61,290 nucleotides of DNA from an uncultured Eubacteriales bacterium (GTDB lineage: Bacteria > Bacillota > Clostridia > Oscillospirales > Acutalibacteraceae): NCBI GenBank assembly GCA_900315785.1, contig ONAL01000006.1:1-61290 (forward strand), in the 5' to 3' direction. Below the pieces are notes generated by a model. That model was not told the DNA's origin. It made no database searches and saw only the letters and a list, made by a program, of their open reading frames with translations. Of this stretch, positions 17,501 to 26,208 are shown in pieces. The position numbers and the translations under genes are program-made. Positions within the stretch are counted from its first letter, which is position 1. Every line of letters starts with the position of its first letter.

Positions 17501-18241
17501 TTAACCCTTAAATGCGAGAGGGATTCTCGCTCCTTCTATCCTTTTTGCAAGGCAGTCAAAAACCGTCATGGCAGGGCACCAGTTCAGTCCCAAAAGACCG
17601 TTCTGGATAATCGCCGAAAGTCTCAAATCGAGCGGCACAAAGGCGATGAGCCCGATTCCCGTCGCGTCGATAACCTCGTCGAGGTCCTCGTAGCAATCGA
17701 GAGTTTCAAACTGTCTGCGGTCAAATCTGTTTATGATGAGGCGAATGTCCTGAATGTCGAGCTCCAGAAGCTTGCGGCGAATCTTCTGAGCGCCGCGTAC
17801 GCTGGTCGGCTCGGCGTTTACGACTACCAGCGCCCTGTCGGCGGGTGAAGCGGCTGTTGCAAAGCCCGAACCCACGCCCGCGGGCGAGTCGATAATCACA
17901 TAGTCATAATCTTCCCTCAGCTCGTCTACCAGCTGTTTGAAAACCGACGGGCTGATTTCGTTATCCGTATCGAACGGAGCAGCAAGCAAATCAAGTCCGT
18001 TAAAGTTCTTGCCTGTGTAGACTGCCTCGCGCGCGGTGCAGTTGCCGCACACGGCGTCCGAGCAGTCAAAGAGGATTTCCTCCTCGACGTCGAGCATAAG
18101 GTCAAGTCCGCGCATTCCGCAATCGCAGTCGATGAGCAAAACGCGCTTGTTCTGTTGTACAAATGTAGCCGCCAGAGCCACGGAAACGGTTGATTTTCCC
18201 GTTCCGCCCTTGCCTGAGGCCACAACAATAACGTTGTTCAT
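17501..18241 (-). CDS. minD: MinD/ParA-family P-loop ATPase
   Basis: A 246-residue deviant-Walker ATPase: KGGTGKST near residue 11, [14 protein letters not shown] near 40 and a switch II Asp in [10 protein letters not shown]. This is the MinD pattern (membrane-cycling ATPase placing the division site). ATG 18241 is chosen since GAGG is seven bases upstream. No minC or minE is seen in this window. The C-terminus ([16 protein letters not shown]) does not show the usual amphipathic membrane-targeting helix, so it could instead be a related MinD-like orphan. Confidence 0.82.
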   Translation of the reverse strand: MNNVIVVASGKGGTGKSTVSVALAATFVQQNKRVLLIDCDCGMRGLDLMLDVEEEILFDCSDAVCGNCTAREAVYTGKNFNGLDLLAAPFDTDNEISPSVFKQLVDELREDYDYVIIDSPAGVGSGFATAASPADRALVVVNAEPTSVRGAQKIRRKLLELDIQDIRLIINRFDRRQFETLDCYEDLDEVIDATGIGLIAFVPLDLRLSAIIQNGLLGLNWCPAMTVFDCLAKRIEGARIPLAFKG

Positions 18242-18258
18242 AACACTACCTCGTATAC

Positions 18259-18287
18259 ATCTTACCATAATTCAGCCAAAAGAGCAA
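18259..18287 (-). promoter_or_regulatory. promoter of the minD-like/mgsA/hisS/aspS run
   Basis: Minus strand TTGCTC (18282-18287), 17-bp spacer, TAAGAT (18259-18264), 18 bp before the start codon. Confidence 0.65.
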
Positions 18288-18395
18288 TATTTCACGGCTA
18301 TTTTTATTCACAAATTTATCTTTGATTTTCTAGTCATTTTGCCCTAAGGTGTGCGCTGTTGTCCCCATTATTACTGACATTTCCGTTTTTTTAAC

Positions 18396-18424
18396 TTACA
18401 ATCCTGTATCATAAGTTTACAATC
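18396..18424. repeat. direct repeats TTACAATC, 21 bp apart
   Basis: TTACAATC occurs at 18396-18403 and 18417-18424 between the divergent MinD-like and zapA genes; TTACAAT occurs again at 18475. On the other strand they read GATTGTAA. They may be regulator half-sites; two-turn spacing matches the TGTAAC pair at 5044/5065. Confidence 0.4.
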
Positions 18425-18436
18425 TTAAAACTTCTC

Positions 18437-18465
18437 TTTTCTAATAAATCCGTTTATTATATAAT
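18437..18465 (+). promoter_or_regulatory. zapA promoter, weak -35
   Basis: TATAAT at 18460-18465 with TTTTCT 17 bp upstream (18437-18442). The -10 is good and the -35 poor. Confidence 0.5.
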
Positions 18466-18501
18466 CATTGTGGATTACAATGTAAAAATGGGGTATTTTT
18501 T

Positions 18502-18996
18502 ATGAATAAACATGCCGTTTTCGTCGCGGGCAAGCGCTTCATTCTGCTCAGCGACGACAAGACCGAATATGTCGAAAATCTCGCGAAGGAAGTGGGCGAC
18601 ACCATCGCTCGGATTTCGCTTGAGAATCCCACGCTTGACCGCCGTTCCGCAGCAATTCTCTGCGCCCTCGACTATGCCGACGACAAGAACAAGGAGATTC
18701 TGAGGAATCAGAGCCTTTCCGACAAGGCAAAGCCCCTCATCGCTCAGGCTGACAGACAGTCAAAGCAGCTCAGGGAGCTCAAGGAAAAGCTCATAGCCAA
18801 GGAGAACGAGAACGCACGTCTGCAAAAGGAGCTCAAATCGCTTCGCGAGGCGTTTGAAAAATCCACTCAGCTTCTTGACGGCAAGGGCTCCGTGAAGCCC
18901 TCATTCCCGTTAGAGAAAAAGCCCGAAAAGAAGGATAAGAAAAAGGACAAGGGCTACACCCCCAACCTACAGTATTCGCTTTTTGACAATGAATAA
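18502..18996 (+). CDS. zapA: cell division protein ZapA
   Basis: A 164-residue protein. The N-terminal half (about 1-80) matches the ZapA fold (VFVAGKRFILLSDDKTEYVENLAKEV). A long coiled coil follows (about 85-125), then a Lys-rich tail ending YSLFDNE. ZapA crosslinks FtsZ filaments and so supports the division ring. It is longer than typical ZapA (about 85-110 residues) because of the tail. The ribosome site GGGGT is weak. Its end overlaps the U32 peptidase start by 8 bp. Confidence 0.88.
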   Translation: MNKHAVFVAGKRFILLSDDKTEYVENLAKEVGDTIARISLENPTLDRRSAAILCALDYADDKNKEILRNQSLSDKAKPLIAQADRQSKQLRELKEKLIAKENENARLQKELKSLREAFEKSTQLLDGKGSVKPSFPLEKKPEKKDKKKDKGYTPNLQYSLFDNE

Positions 18997-21070
18997 AATC
19001 GAGATACTCGCGCCCTGCGGGTCGTTTGACTCGGTTATCGCGGCTGTGCGCTCGGGCGCCGACGCGGTATATCTGGGAGCCAAGAGCTTTTCGGCGAGAG
19101 CGGGAGCCGAGAATTTCAGCTTTGAGGAGCTGAAAGAAGCGGTCGATTACTGCCACCTCAGAGGAGTCCGCGTTCACCAGACGGTCAACACCGTGGTCTT
19201 TGACGACGAGCTCGAGGACGCGAAGGAAGTCATTCTTTCGGCGGCAAGGGCAAAGGTTGACGCGCTTATCGTGCAAAACCTCGGTGTAGCTTATCTTGCA
19301 AAAAAGCTTGCTCCTAGCCTTGCGCTTCACGCTTCAACTCAGCTCAGTATTCACTCGCCCTCGGGCGTTAAGCTGATGAAAGAGCTCGGGTTTTCAAGAG
19401 TTGTGCTCGCCCGTGAGCTGAGCCGAGCGGAAATTCAGGAAATCAGAGAAAGCTGTCCCGACATCGAGCTCGAGGTTTTCGTACACGGCGCGCTGTGTAT
19501 GAGCGTTTCGGGTCAGTGCTATTTCAGTGCGGTTATCGGCTCAAGAAGTGGAAACCGCGGACGCTGCGCCCAGACGTGCAGACTTCCGTTTTCTGTCGGA
19601 AACAAAAAAGGCTACGCGCTGAGCCTCAAGGACAACAGCGTTATTGACGAGCTGAGAGATATGCAGGAGCTGGGCGTTACCTCGGCGAAGATTGAGGGCA
19701 GACTGAAGCGCCCCGAATATGTCTCGGCGGCGGTCAGAGCCTGTGTGCAGTCGCGCGACAACGGTTTTGTCGATGACGAAACAAGAAATCAGCTCGAGAG
19801 CGTTTTCTCCCGAACAGGCTTTACCGACGGCTACTACAAGTCAAGGCGCGGCTACGAGATGTTCGGCTATCGCCGAAAGGACGACGTCACCGTCGCGACG
19901 GAAAAGCTGTTTTCCAAAATCCGAAACAGCTACAAGAGCGAAGCCCAAAGGGTTCACATCACCGCGGAGTTCTCTGCCTTTGAAGGCATAAGCCCGAGCC
20001 TTTCGCTGAGCTGTAATAACATAAACGGCGAGAAGGTCACGTCGGAATTCACCTCCGACGCGGTCTGTGAAAGGGCGCTAAACCGCCCGTTGAACGAAGA
20101 AACGGTCACAAAACAGCTGCTCAAAACTGGCTCCACGCCTTTTATCATAGACAAACTGAAAATCAACCTCGGTGAAAATCTGAGCCTGCCCGTCTCCGTT
20201 CTTAACGAGCTGAGACGAAACGCTCTGGAAAAGCTGAGCGTCGCGATACTCGAGAGTATCCCCGAATATGAAATCAACGATTTTGATATAGAAAAAATAA
20301 CGCCGCACAAGGCGGCAAAAAAGCTCCGTTACGGACGGTTCACCTCAGGCAAAATCGGCGGCGGCTTTAAGTCGCTCGACCTGTGCTTTGTGCCGTTCGA
20401 CATATCTTCCGACGAGATAAAAGCTCTCACGGAAAAAGGCTTCAGGCTCGGCGCGGAGATTCCGAGGGCTCTGTTCTCGCGTGAGGACAAGGTCAGAAAG
20501 GAGCTTGAAAGGCTCAGAGAACTCGGCATTAACGACGCGCTGTGCAACAACTTTGCGGCGGTCGGGCTCGCGAAAGAGTACGGAATGAAAATCCACGGCG
20601 GCTTCGGGCTCAACCTCACGAACACGCTCGACTTGAAGTGTGCCGAGGAGCTTGGCTTTGAGGACACGGAGCTAAGCCTTGAAATAACGGCGAAAAGAGC
20701 CGAAAGGCTCGGTGCGGACATTCCGCGCGGAATCATCACATACGGCTATCTGCCCGTTATGCTCACGCGCAACTGTCCGAACAAGAGCGCGGACATCAGC
20801 TGCCGCGACTGCGGCGGCAAGGAAAAAATGACGGACAGGCTCGGCAAAACTTTCATTTTCTATTGTGACGGAAACGCTACCGAAATTTTGAACACACTGC
20901 CGCTTGATTTCACCTCGGAATTTGAAAAAACCGAGGGTCTCGATTTCGAGGTCTTTCGCTTTTCTGTTGAAAACTATGTGGAAAAAGTTGAAACAATCCC
21001 CGATTTTATCGGCGGTTTACAAAAATCCGCGGAGAAAACCCACGGTTTGTATCTGCGTGGCGTTTATTGA
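18989..21070 (+). CDS. U32-family peptidase/RlhA-like protein
   Basis: A 693-residue member of the U32 (YegQ/RlhA) family. The N-terminal barrel has ILAPCGSFDSVIAAVRSGADAVYLG, the family signature EVFVHGALCMSVSGQCYFS near 165-185, and RGRCAQTCRLPF. The middle and C-terminal region fits the RlhA-type extension, with late cysteines (ISCRDCGG) that may hold a cluster. Related proteins hydroxylate 23S rRNA. ATG 18989 lies inside the end of zapA with no clear Shine-Dalgarno, so translation is probably coupled. Confidence 0.88.
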   Translation: MNKIEILAPCGSFDSVIAAVRSGADAVYLGAKSFSARAGAENFSFEELKEAVDYCHLRGVRVHQTVNTVVFDDELEDAKEVILSAARAKVDALIVQNLGVAYLAKKLAPSLALHASTQLSIHSPSGVKLMKELGFSRVVLARELSRAEIQEIRESCPDIELEVFVHGALCMSVSGQCYFSAVIGSRSGNRGRCAQTCRLPFSVGNKKGYALSLKDNSVIDELRDMQELGVTSAKIEGRLKRPEYVSAAVRACVQSRDNGFVDDETRNQLESVFSRTGFTDGYYKSRRGYEMFGYRRKDDVTVATEKLFSKIRNSYKSEAQRVHITAEFSAFEGISPSLSLSCNNINGEKVTSEFTSDAVCERALNRPLNEETVTKQLLKTGSTPFIIDKLKINLGENLSLPVSVLNELRRNALEKLSVAILESIPEYEINDFDIEKITPHKAAKKLRYGRFTSGKIGGGFKSLDLCFVPFDISSDEIKALTEKGFRLGAEIPRALFSREDKVRKELERLRELGINDALCNNFAAVGLAKEYGMKIHGGFGLNLTNTLDLKCAEELGFEDTELSLEITAKRAERLGADIPRGIITYGYLPVMLTRNCPNKSADISCRDCGGKEKMTDRLGKTFIFYCDGNATEILNTLPLDFTSEFEKTEGLDFEVFRFSVENYVEKVETIPDFIGGLQKSAEKTHGLYLRGVY

Positions 21071-21200
21071 CAAATTTTTCACAAGATTTTTCAGACACAA
21101 AAAAGTTTTTCGATAATCATTTTTCTTTAACAAAATATAACTTTCGGCAAAATTTTTATTTTTGCAAGTTCATTTGAAATTTTGCAGGATTGAGGTTAGT

Positions 21201-21641
21201 ATGCAAGTCAAAATTAAAAAGCTTCGAGAGGGCGCAAAGCTCCCCACAAGGGGAACTGCGGGCTCGGCAGGCGCCGATTTATACGCCTGTATCGACGAGA
21301 GCGTCACGATTAACCCCGGCGATTTAAAGCTGATTCCCACGGGAATCGCAATCGCGCTGCCCGATTTCTCGGTTGTCGCGTATCTGTACGCGCGTTCGGG
21401 GCTCGGCGTAAAGCACGGTATCTGCCTGTCAAACGGCGTCGGAGTCATTGATTCCGACTATCGCGGCGAGGTCTGCGTCGGTCTTTGCAACGTTTCAGAC
21501 ATGCCCTATACCATCGAGCCGCAGGAGCGGATTGCTCAGATGGTTATCTCTCCCGTCATCATTCCCGAGCTTACGGAGTGCGACGAACTGGACGAAACCG
21601 AGCGCGGCGCGGGCGGTTTTGGCTCCACGGGAAAAGGCTGA
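21201..21641 (+). CDS. dut: dUTP diphosphatase
   Basis: A 146-residue trimeric-type dUTPase that hydrolyses dUTP to dUMP, keeping uracil out of DNA. All five motifs are visible: AGADLYA, ARSGLGVKHGI, GVGVIDSDYRGE, ERIAQMVI and RGAGGFGSTG. ATG 21201 is chosen because GAGG lies seven bases upstream; the longer frame from 21162 adds 13 residues with no ribosome site. About 90 bp separates it from mreB. Confidence 0.96.
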   Translation: MQVKIKKLREGAKLPTRGTAGSAGADLYACIDESVTINPGDLKLIPTGIAIALPDFSVVAYLYARSGLGVKHGICLSNGVGVIDSDYRGEVCVGLCNVSDMPYTIEPQERIAQMVISPVIIPELTECDELDETERGAGGFGSTGKG

Positions 21642-21664
21642 AACAGCAAATCGACAAATAATTA

Positions 21665-21693
21665 TTGATTTAAAGCCCTTTTTGGGATATAAT
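21665..21693 (+). promoter_or_regulatory. mreB promoter
   Basis: TTGATT (21665-21670), 17-bp spacer, TATAAT (21688-21693), 36 bp before mreB. Confidence 0.8.
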
Positions 21694-21729
21694 ACAAAGG
21701 ATGTATTGTGTGAAGAAAGGAGTTAACTT

Positions 21730-22740
21730 ATGTTTTCTTTTTCAAAGGATATTGGTATTGATTTAGGCACAGCGAATACTCTGGTGTGCATCAAGGGGAA
21801 GGGTATAGTAATGCGTGAGCCGTCGGTGGTAGCGGTTGATATCCGCAACGACAGCGTTCTCGCGGTCGGCGAGCAGGCTTACGATATGATAGGACGTACT
21901 CCCGATTCAATCGTCGCGGTCAGACCGCTCAAGGACGGCGTTATCGCTGACTTTGATTTGACGGCGACTATGCTCAAGCACTTCATCAGAAAGGCTGCAA
22001 AGCCCGGTATTTTCAGCAAACCGAGGATTGTAATCTGTATGCCGACAGGCGTTACCGAGGTCGAGAGACGCGCGGTTGAGAACGCGGCTGTACAGGCTTC
22101 GGGTTCCAAGAACGTAATCTTAATCGAGGAACCGATGGCGGCGGCAATCGGCGCGGGTATGCCCGTGGACGAGCCCACAGGCTCAATGGTTGTCGATATC
22201 GGCGGCGGCACCTCCGAGGTAGCGGTTATCTCGCTCGGCGACATCGTAACCTCGTGCTCTGTAAGAGTTGCGGGCGACAAGTTTGACGAGGCAATCGTTA
22301 CGTACATCAAAAAGACATATAACCTCCTCATAGGCGACAGAACCGCCGAGGAGATAAAGATAACCATAGGCTCTGCGTATCCCTATCCCGACGAGAAGGA
22401 TATGCTCGTAAAGGGACGTTCTCTCGAATCAGGACTTCCGAAGGACGTTACAATCACAGCCGAAGAAATCCGCGACGCTCTGGCAGACCCGCTGATGATT
22501 ATTGTTGAGGCGGTAAAGAACACGCTGGAGAAAACTCCGCCCGAGCTCTCAGCCGACATTATTGACCACGGCATTATGCTCACAGGCGGCGGCGCAATGC
22601 TCAGAGGCCTTGACCGTCTTGTAATGCAGGAAACAGGCATGCCTGTTCACGTTGCTGACCGTCCGCTCGACTGCGTAGTCGAGGGCGCGGACAAGCGTCT
22701 GGGCGGCGTAAAGGCTGAATACAAGCACAACCGTGACTGA
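21730..22740 (+). CDS. mreB: rod shape-determining protein MreB
   Basis: A 336-residue bacterial actin that guides lateral wall synthesis. Actin-fold phosphate loops are [13 protein letters not shown] near residue 7 and [13 protein letters not shown] near 157; [12 protein letters not shown] near 285 closes the nucleotide site. AAAGGAG is eight bases before ATG. A strong terminator follows, so mreB can be made in excess of mreC/mreD. Confidence 0.98.
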   Translation: MFSFSKDIGIDLGTANTLVCIKGKGIVMREPSVVAVDIRNDSVLAVGEQAYDMIGRTPDSIVAVRPLKDGVIADFDLTATMLKHFIRKAAKPGIFSKPRIVICMPTGVTEVERRAVENAAVQASGSKNVILIEEPMAAAIGAGMPVDEPTGSMVVDIGGGTSEVAVISLGDIVTSCSVRVAGDKFDEAIVTYIKKTYNLLIGDRTAEEIKITIGSAYPYPDEKDMLVKGRSLESGLPKDVTITAEEIRDALADPLMIIVEAVKNTLEKTPPELSADIIDHGIMLTGGGAMLRGLDRLVMQETGMPVHVADRPLDCVVEGADKRLGGVKAEYKHNRD

Positions 22741-22745
22741 TTTTC

Positions 22746-22786
22746 AGGGGCTGAGTCAAACTTGCTTTGATTAGCCCCTTTTTTAA
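22746..22786 (+). terminator. terminator between mreB and mreC
   Basis: AGGGGCT near 22746-22752 pairs with AGCCCCT near 22773-22779, with inner TCAAA/TTTGA pairs, followed by a run of T. Its right arm and T tract overlap a promoter for mreC. Confidence 0.88.
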
Positions 22787-22794
22787 CCTATACT
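22767..22794 (+). promoter_or_regulatory. candidate mreC promoter inside the terminator
   Basis: TTGATT (22767-22772), 16-bp spacer, TATACT (22789-22794). The -10 ends four bases before the mreC ATG, so the transcript would begin at or next to the start codon. Confidence 0.55.
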
Positions 22795-22798
22795 TATT

Positions 22799-23632
22799 AT
22801 GAAAGATTTTCTGAACTTAAAAAGCGTAAAAGTTTTAATAGCAGTTCTCGCGATACTTACGGTGATTTCCATACTCGGAGCTATGGGAAATCCGTGGGTT
22901 TCTTCCGCGTTCAATTTTCTGACCAAGGGGCTTTCCTCGGTGACCTCGAACCTGACAGAGGGACAGAAGAGCTACGACGAGCTCAAGGCGGAGAACGAAA
23001 AGCTCAAAAGCGAAACGGCGGATTTGCGCTCACAGCTTGTGGATTATTATGACATAAAATCCGAGAACGCAAGGCTCTGGAAATATTATCAGCTCAAGAA
23101 AACCAACCCCGACTATGAGCTTATGCCCGCGTCTGTTATCCGACGCGACACGAACGAGGAGTTCTACGCCTTCACGATTGACGCGGGTTCCTCGACGGGA
23201 ATATCCGTGCTCGACCCCGTGCTCACCGAGAACGGAGTTATCGGCTTTGTAAGCTCCGTTAACGCTTCGTCGTCAAAGGTCACAACCATTCTTTCACCCG
23301 ATTTTCAGGCGGGAGCGGTCGACAAAAAAACGAACGACAGCGGAGTTGTATCGGGAAGTGCCATTCACGGCGGCGACAACTGCGCCACCTTCACCAAGAT
23401 TGACGCGAATTCCAATGTCAAAAAGGGCGATATCGTCGTTACCTCGGGTATCGGCGGAATCTATCCCGCGGATTTGATTCTCGGAAAGGTCAGCGAAATC
23501 AAGTATGACGAATACGACGCCACCAAGTACGCGGTTGTGCGTTCCTATGAGGACATCAAGAACGTCACCGACGTAGTTGTTCTGACCGACTTCAAGAACA
23601 AGGGCGAGGTCAAGGACAAGGGGGCTGAGTGA
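22799..23632 (+). CDS. mreC: rod shape-determining protein MreC
   Basis: A 277-residue bitopic membrane protein linking MreB to outside wall enzymes. It has one N-terminal transmembrane helix (about 10-30), a coiled coil (about 50-85) and paired beta domains (about 110-260) with SSKVTTILSPDFQAGA and VVTSGIGGIYPADLILGKV. There is no Shine-Dalgarno before ATG 22799 and no better start nearby. With the promoter at 22767-22794, a leaderless message is possible. Stop and mreD start share TGATG. Confidence 0.94.
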   Translation: MKDFLNLKSVKVLIAVLAILTVISILGAMGNPWVSSAFNFLTKGLSSVTSNLTEGQKSYDELKAENEKLKSETADLRSQLVDYYDIKSENARLWKYYQLKKTNPDYELMPASVIRRDTNEEFYAFTIDAGSSTGISVLDPVLTENGVIGFVSSVNASSSKVTTILSPDFQAGAVDKKTNDSGVVSGSAIHGGDNCATFTKIDANSNVKKGDIVVTSGIGGIYPADLILGKVSEIKYDEYDATKYAVVRSYEDIKNVTDVVVLTDFKNKGEVKDKGAE

Positions 23633-24141
23633 TGGAACGGCGCTATACGGCTTTTCGTTACACGGCGTACGCGCTTGAGCTGCTTTTGCTCTTTATTCTG
23701 CAGACCACGCCGAGGCTTTTTCCCGAGATTTTCGGGAGCAAGCCGCTTTTTCTTCTGCCCGCGGCTCTGACAATTTCGTTTCTGGAGAGCGAAATTCCCG
23801 CGCTTTTCTTCGGAATGGCTGGCGGAATTATGCTCGACCTCGGCTACAGCGATAATATCGGCTTTTTCGCGTTCACGCTGACGGTGAGCTGCTTCTTCAT
23901 AAGCCTTATTTTCCGCGATTATTTCGTCGTCAGCTTTCTTAACGCGACGGCGTTCACGGCGATTTTCAGCGCGGGACTTATCGTTATTTATTATCTGTTC
24001 TTCCACGTTTTTGCGGGTAAAGGCAACTCGCTCTTCTACTTTTTTGAACACTATTTCTCGAGGATTACTCTGACGATAATTGTCGGAATTCTGCTCTATT
24101 ATCTCAACAAATTCCTATTCCGCAGCCTGCGCGACCACTAA
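23632..24141 (+). CDS. mreD: rod shape-determining protein MreD
   Basis: A 169-residue integral membrane protein with about five hydrophobic segments (around 10-30, 42-55, 60-75, 80-105, 110-130, 140-160), the expected MreD topology. ATG 23632 overlaps the mreC stop by one base. A GTG three bases earlier is less likely. It follows mreC and precedes PBP2 in the standard order. Confidence 0.9.
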   Translation: MERRYTAFRYTAYALELLLLFILQTTPRLFPEIFGSKPLFLLPAALTISFLESEIPALFFGMAGGIMLDLGYSDNIGFFAFTLTVSCFFISLIFRDYFVVSFLNATAFTAIFSAGLIVIYYLFFHVFAGKGNSLFYFFEHYFSRITLTIIVGILLYYLNKFLFRSLRDH

Positions 24142-24171
24142 GGCTTTCTGCGCCGAAAAGAGGTGATTATC

Positions 24172-26208
24172 ATGCTTCCGAATGAAGAAAAGGAGAAAAA
24201 ACAGCGCGAAAAGCGTTTTCTCGCCCGACGCGTTCATATTTGCGTGATAATCCTGTCCGTTATATTTTTCGGCTTCATTGTGCGTCTTTTTGACTGGCAG
24301 ATTATAACAGGGGACAAGTACAAAAAGCTCTCCGCAAACTCCACCGCCTACACGGTAACTACCGACGCGACGAGGGGAGAAATTCTCGACTGCAACGGCG
24401 CGGGTCTTGCCGTTAACCGAACGGGCTACCGCGTCGCGATTGACAAGCTCTTTATGGCTCCCGAAAACCTCAACGATATTATTCTCAAGCTCATTGACCT
24501 GATGAACACCAGACACGAAAAGTGGATTGATGTTCTGCCGATTTCGCTTTCCGATGAAGGCGAGTTCAGGTTCAGGCAGAATATGCAGGACGAGATAAAA
24601 ACGCTCAAATCCAAGGATTACCTCGACCTCAAGCAGAGCGATTCAGCCGCAAAGTGTATGGATATGCTCAGGGAGCGCTATGAGCTCGACGACACAAGAG
24701 ACAAACGCGAGCTTTTGTCGCTTGCTTCGGTTCATTATAATATGGAGCTCACAGGGTATTCGAACTCGAATCCCTATATCTTCGCTCAGGACATTTCGTC
24801 CGATATGGTAGCAATCATCAGCGAAAACACACAGGGTATTAACGGTGTGGAAATCCAGACCTTCCTGACCCGAAACAATCCCTCGGGCGCTCTGGCTCCG
24901 CATATTCTCGGAGCCTTAGGCAGTATTTCACAGGAGGAATACGAGGAAAAGACTGCCGAAGGCAAGAACTACGGCTTTAACGACAGCATCGGCAAGTTCG
25001 GCATTGAGGGCGCGTTTGAGGACGAGCTCAAGGGCGTCGGCGGTGAAAGAATTGTACAGAAAAACGCCGTTGGTAAGGTCACAAAGGTTGCGCGCTCTGT
25101 CGACGCTAAACCTGGTCATACAATCTATCTGACCATCGACAAGAATCTGCAGAGCGTCGCCAACAAGGCGCTCGAGAAGCAGATAAACGACGCGCGTCTG
25201 AACGGCCTTTCCGAGGGAAAGGGTCACGGCGAGGACTGCGAAGCGGGCGCTGTGGTTATGCTCAGCGTCAAGGATTTTTCCGTGCTTGCGGCAGCAACCT
25301 ATCCTTCTTATGATTTGAACAAGTACTCCAACTATGACGATTACTATATAAAGCTCTCAACCGACAAAAAAGCTCCGCTCTACGACAGAGCTTTCACGGG
25401 AGCCTTTGCCCCGGGTTCGGTCTTTAAGCCGTGCGTAGCGGCGGCAGCTCTCGAGGAAGGAATCATCACTCCGTATACTCAAATCGACTGTACCAAGTAC
25501 TACAACTACTATCCCACAAACCCCGTAGCGTGTATGGGATATCACGGCGAAATCAACCTTAACTCGGCGATAGCGCAGAGCTGTAACTATTACTTTGCCG
25601 AGACAGGCAGAAGGCTCGGTATCGAGACAATGTACCTCTACGCGGAAAAATTCGGCTTGGGAGAGAAAACAGGTCTCGAAATCGACGAGGGCACGGGTAT
25701 TCTTGCGGGACGCGACAGCTCGGTATGGCAGGACGGCAACACGGTTCAAGCGGCTATCGGTCAGTCGGACAACGCGTTCACACCTGTTCAGCTTGCGGCA
25801 TATGTCGCGACTATCGCAAACAACGGCACCCGTCTCAAAACCCACGTAGTCAAGGAAATCAGAAATTACGAGCGCACAAATACTCTCAGAAAATATAATA
25901 AGCCCGAGGTACTTAATACCTCAGGCGTATCTTCTCAGAATCTTAAATATGTTCAGGAGGCTATGCGAAGCGTCGTAGCCTCGTCAAACGGAACGGCTAA
26001 CTCCGTTTTCGGCAACTACAAGGTCAAGCTTGCCGCAAAAACAGGTACGGCGGAGAACTCAGGCTCCGACCACACGGTATTTATGTGCTACGCTCCCTAC
26101 GAAAAGCCCGAGGTCGCGATTGCGGTTATCCTCGAGCACGGAGCTCACGGCAAATACAGTATGGGCGTGGCTAAGTCGCTGCTTGACGAGTATTTCAAGA
26201 AAAAGTAA
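24172..26208 (+). CDS. mrdA: penicillin-binding protein 2 (elongation transpeptidase)
   Basis: A 678-residue class B PBP that crosslinks peptidoglycan during side-wall growth. It has an N-terminal membrane anchor (about 25-48), a dimerisation/pedestal domain (RGEILDCNG near 72), and a transpeptidase with GSVFKPC (Ser in SxxK), SCN and AAKTGTAE. ATG 24172 follows GAGGTGAT. It ends exactly one base before the stop of the convergent lipoprotein gene. Confidence 0.96.
   Translation: MLPNEEKEKKQREKRFLARRVHICVIILSVIFFGFIVRLFDWQIITGDKYKKLSANSTAYTVTTDATRGEILDCNGAGLAVNRTGYRVAIDKLFMAPENLNDIILKLIDLMNTRHEKWIDVLPISLSDEGEFRFRQNMQDEIKTLKSKDYLDLKQSDSAAKCMDMLRERYELDDTRDKRELLSLASVHYNMELTGYSNSNPYIFAQDISSDMVAIISENTQGINGVEIQTFLTRNNPSGALAPHILGALGSISQEEYEEKTAEGKNYGFNDSIGKFGIEGAFEDELKGVGGERIVQKNAVGKVTKVARSVDAKPGHTIYLTIDKNLQSVANKALEKQINDARLNGLSEGKGHGEDCEAGAVVMLSVKDFSVLAAATYPSYDLNKYSNYDDYYIKLSTDKKAPLYDRAFTGAFAPGSVFKPCVAAAALEEGIITPYTQIDCTKYYNYYPTNPVACMGYHGEINLNSAIAQSCNYYFAETGRRLGIETMYLYAEKFGLGEKTGLEIDEGTGILAGRDSSVWQDGNTVQAAIGQSDNAFTPVQLAAYVATIANNGTRLKTHVVKEIRNYERTNTLRKYNKPEVLNTSGVSSQNLKYVQEAMRSVVASSNGTANSVFGNYKVKLAAKTGTAENSGSDHTVFMCYAPYEKPEVAIAVILEHGAHGKYSMGVAKSLLDEYFKKK

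Noticed and set aside
21162-21200. A longer dut start giving 13 extra residues
   Set aside because: No ribosome site, and the dUTPase fold starts at the ATG at 21201 that follows GAGG.
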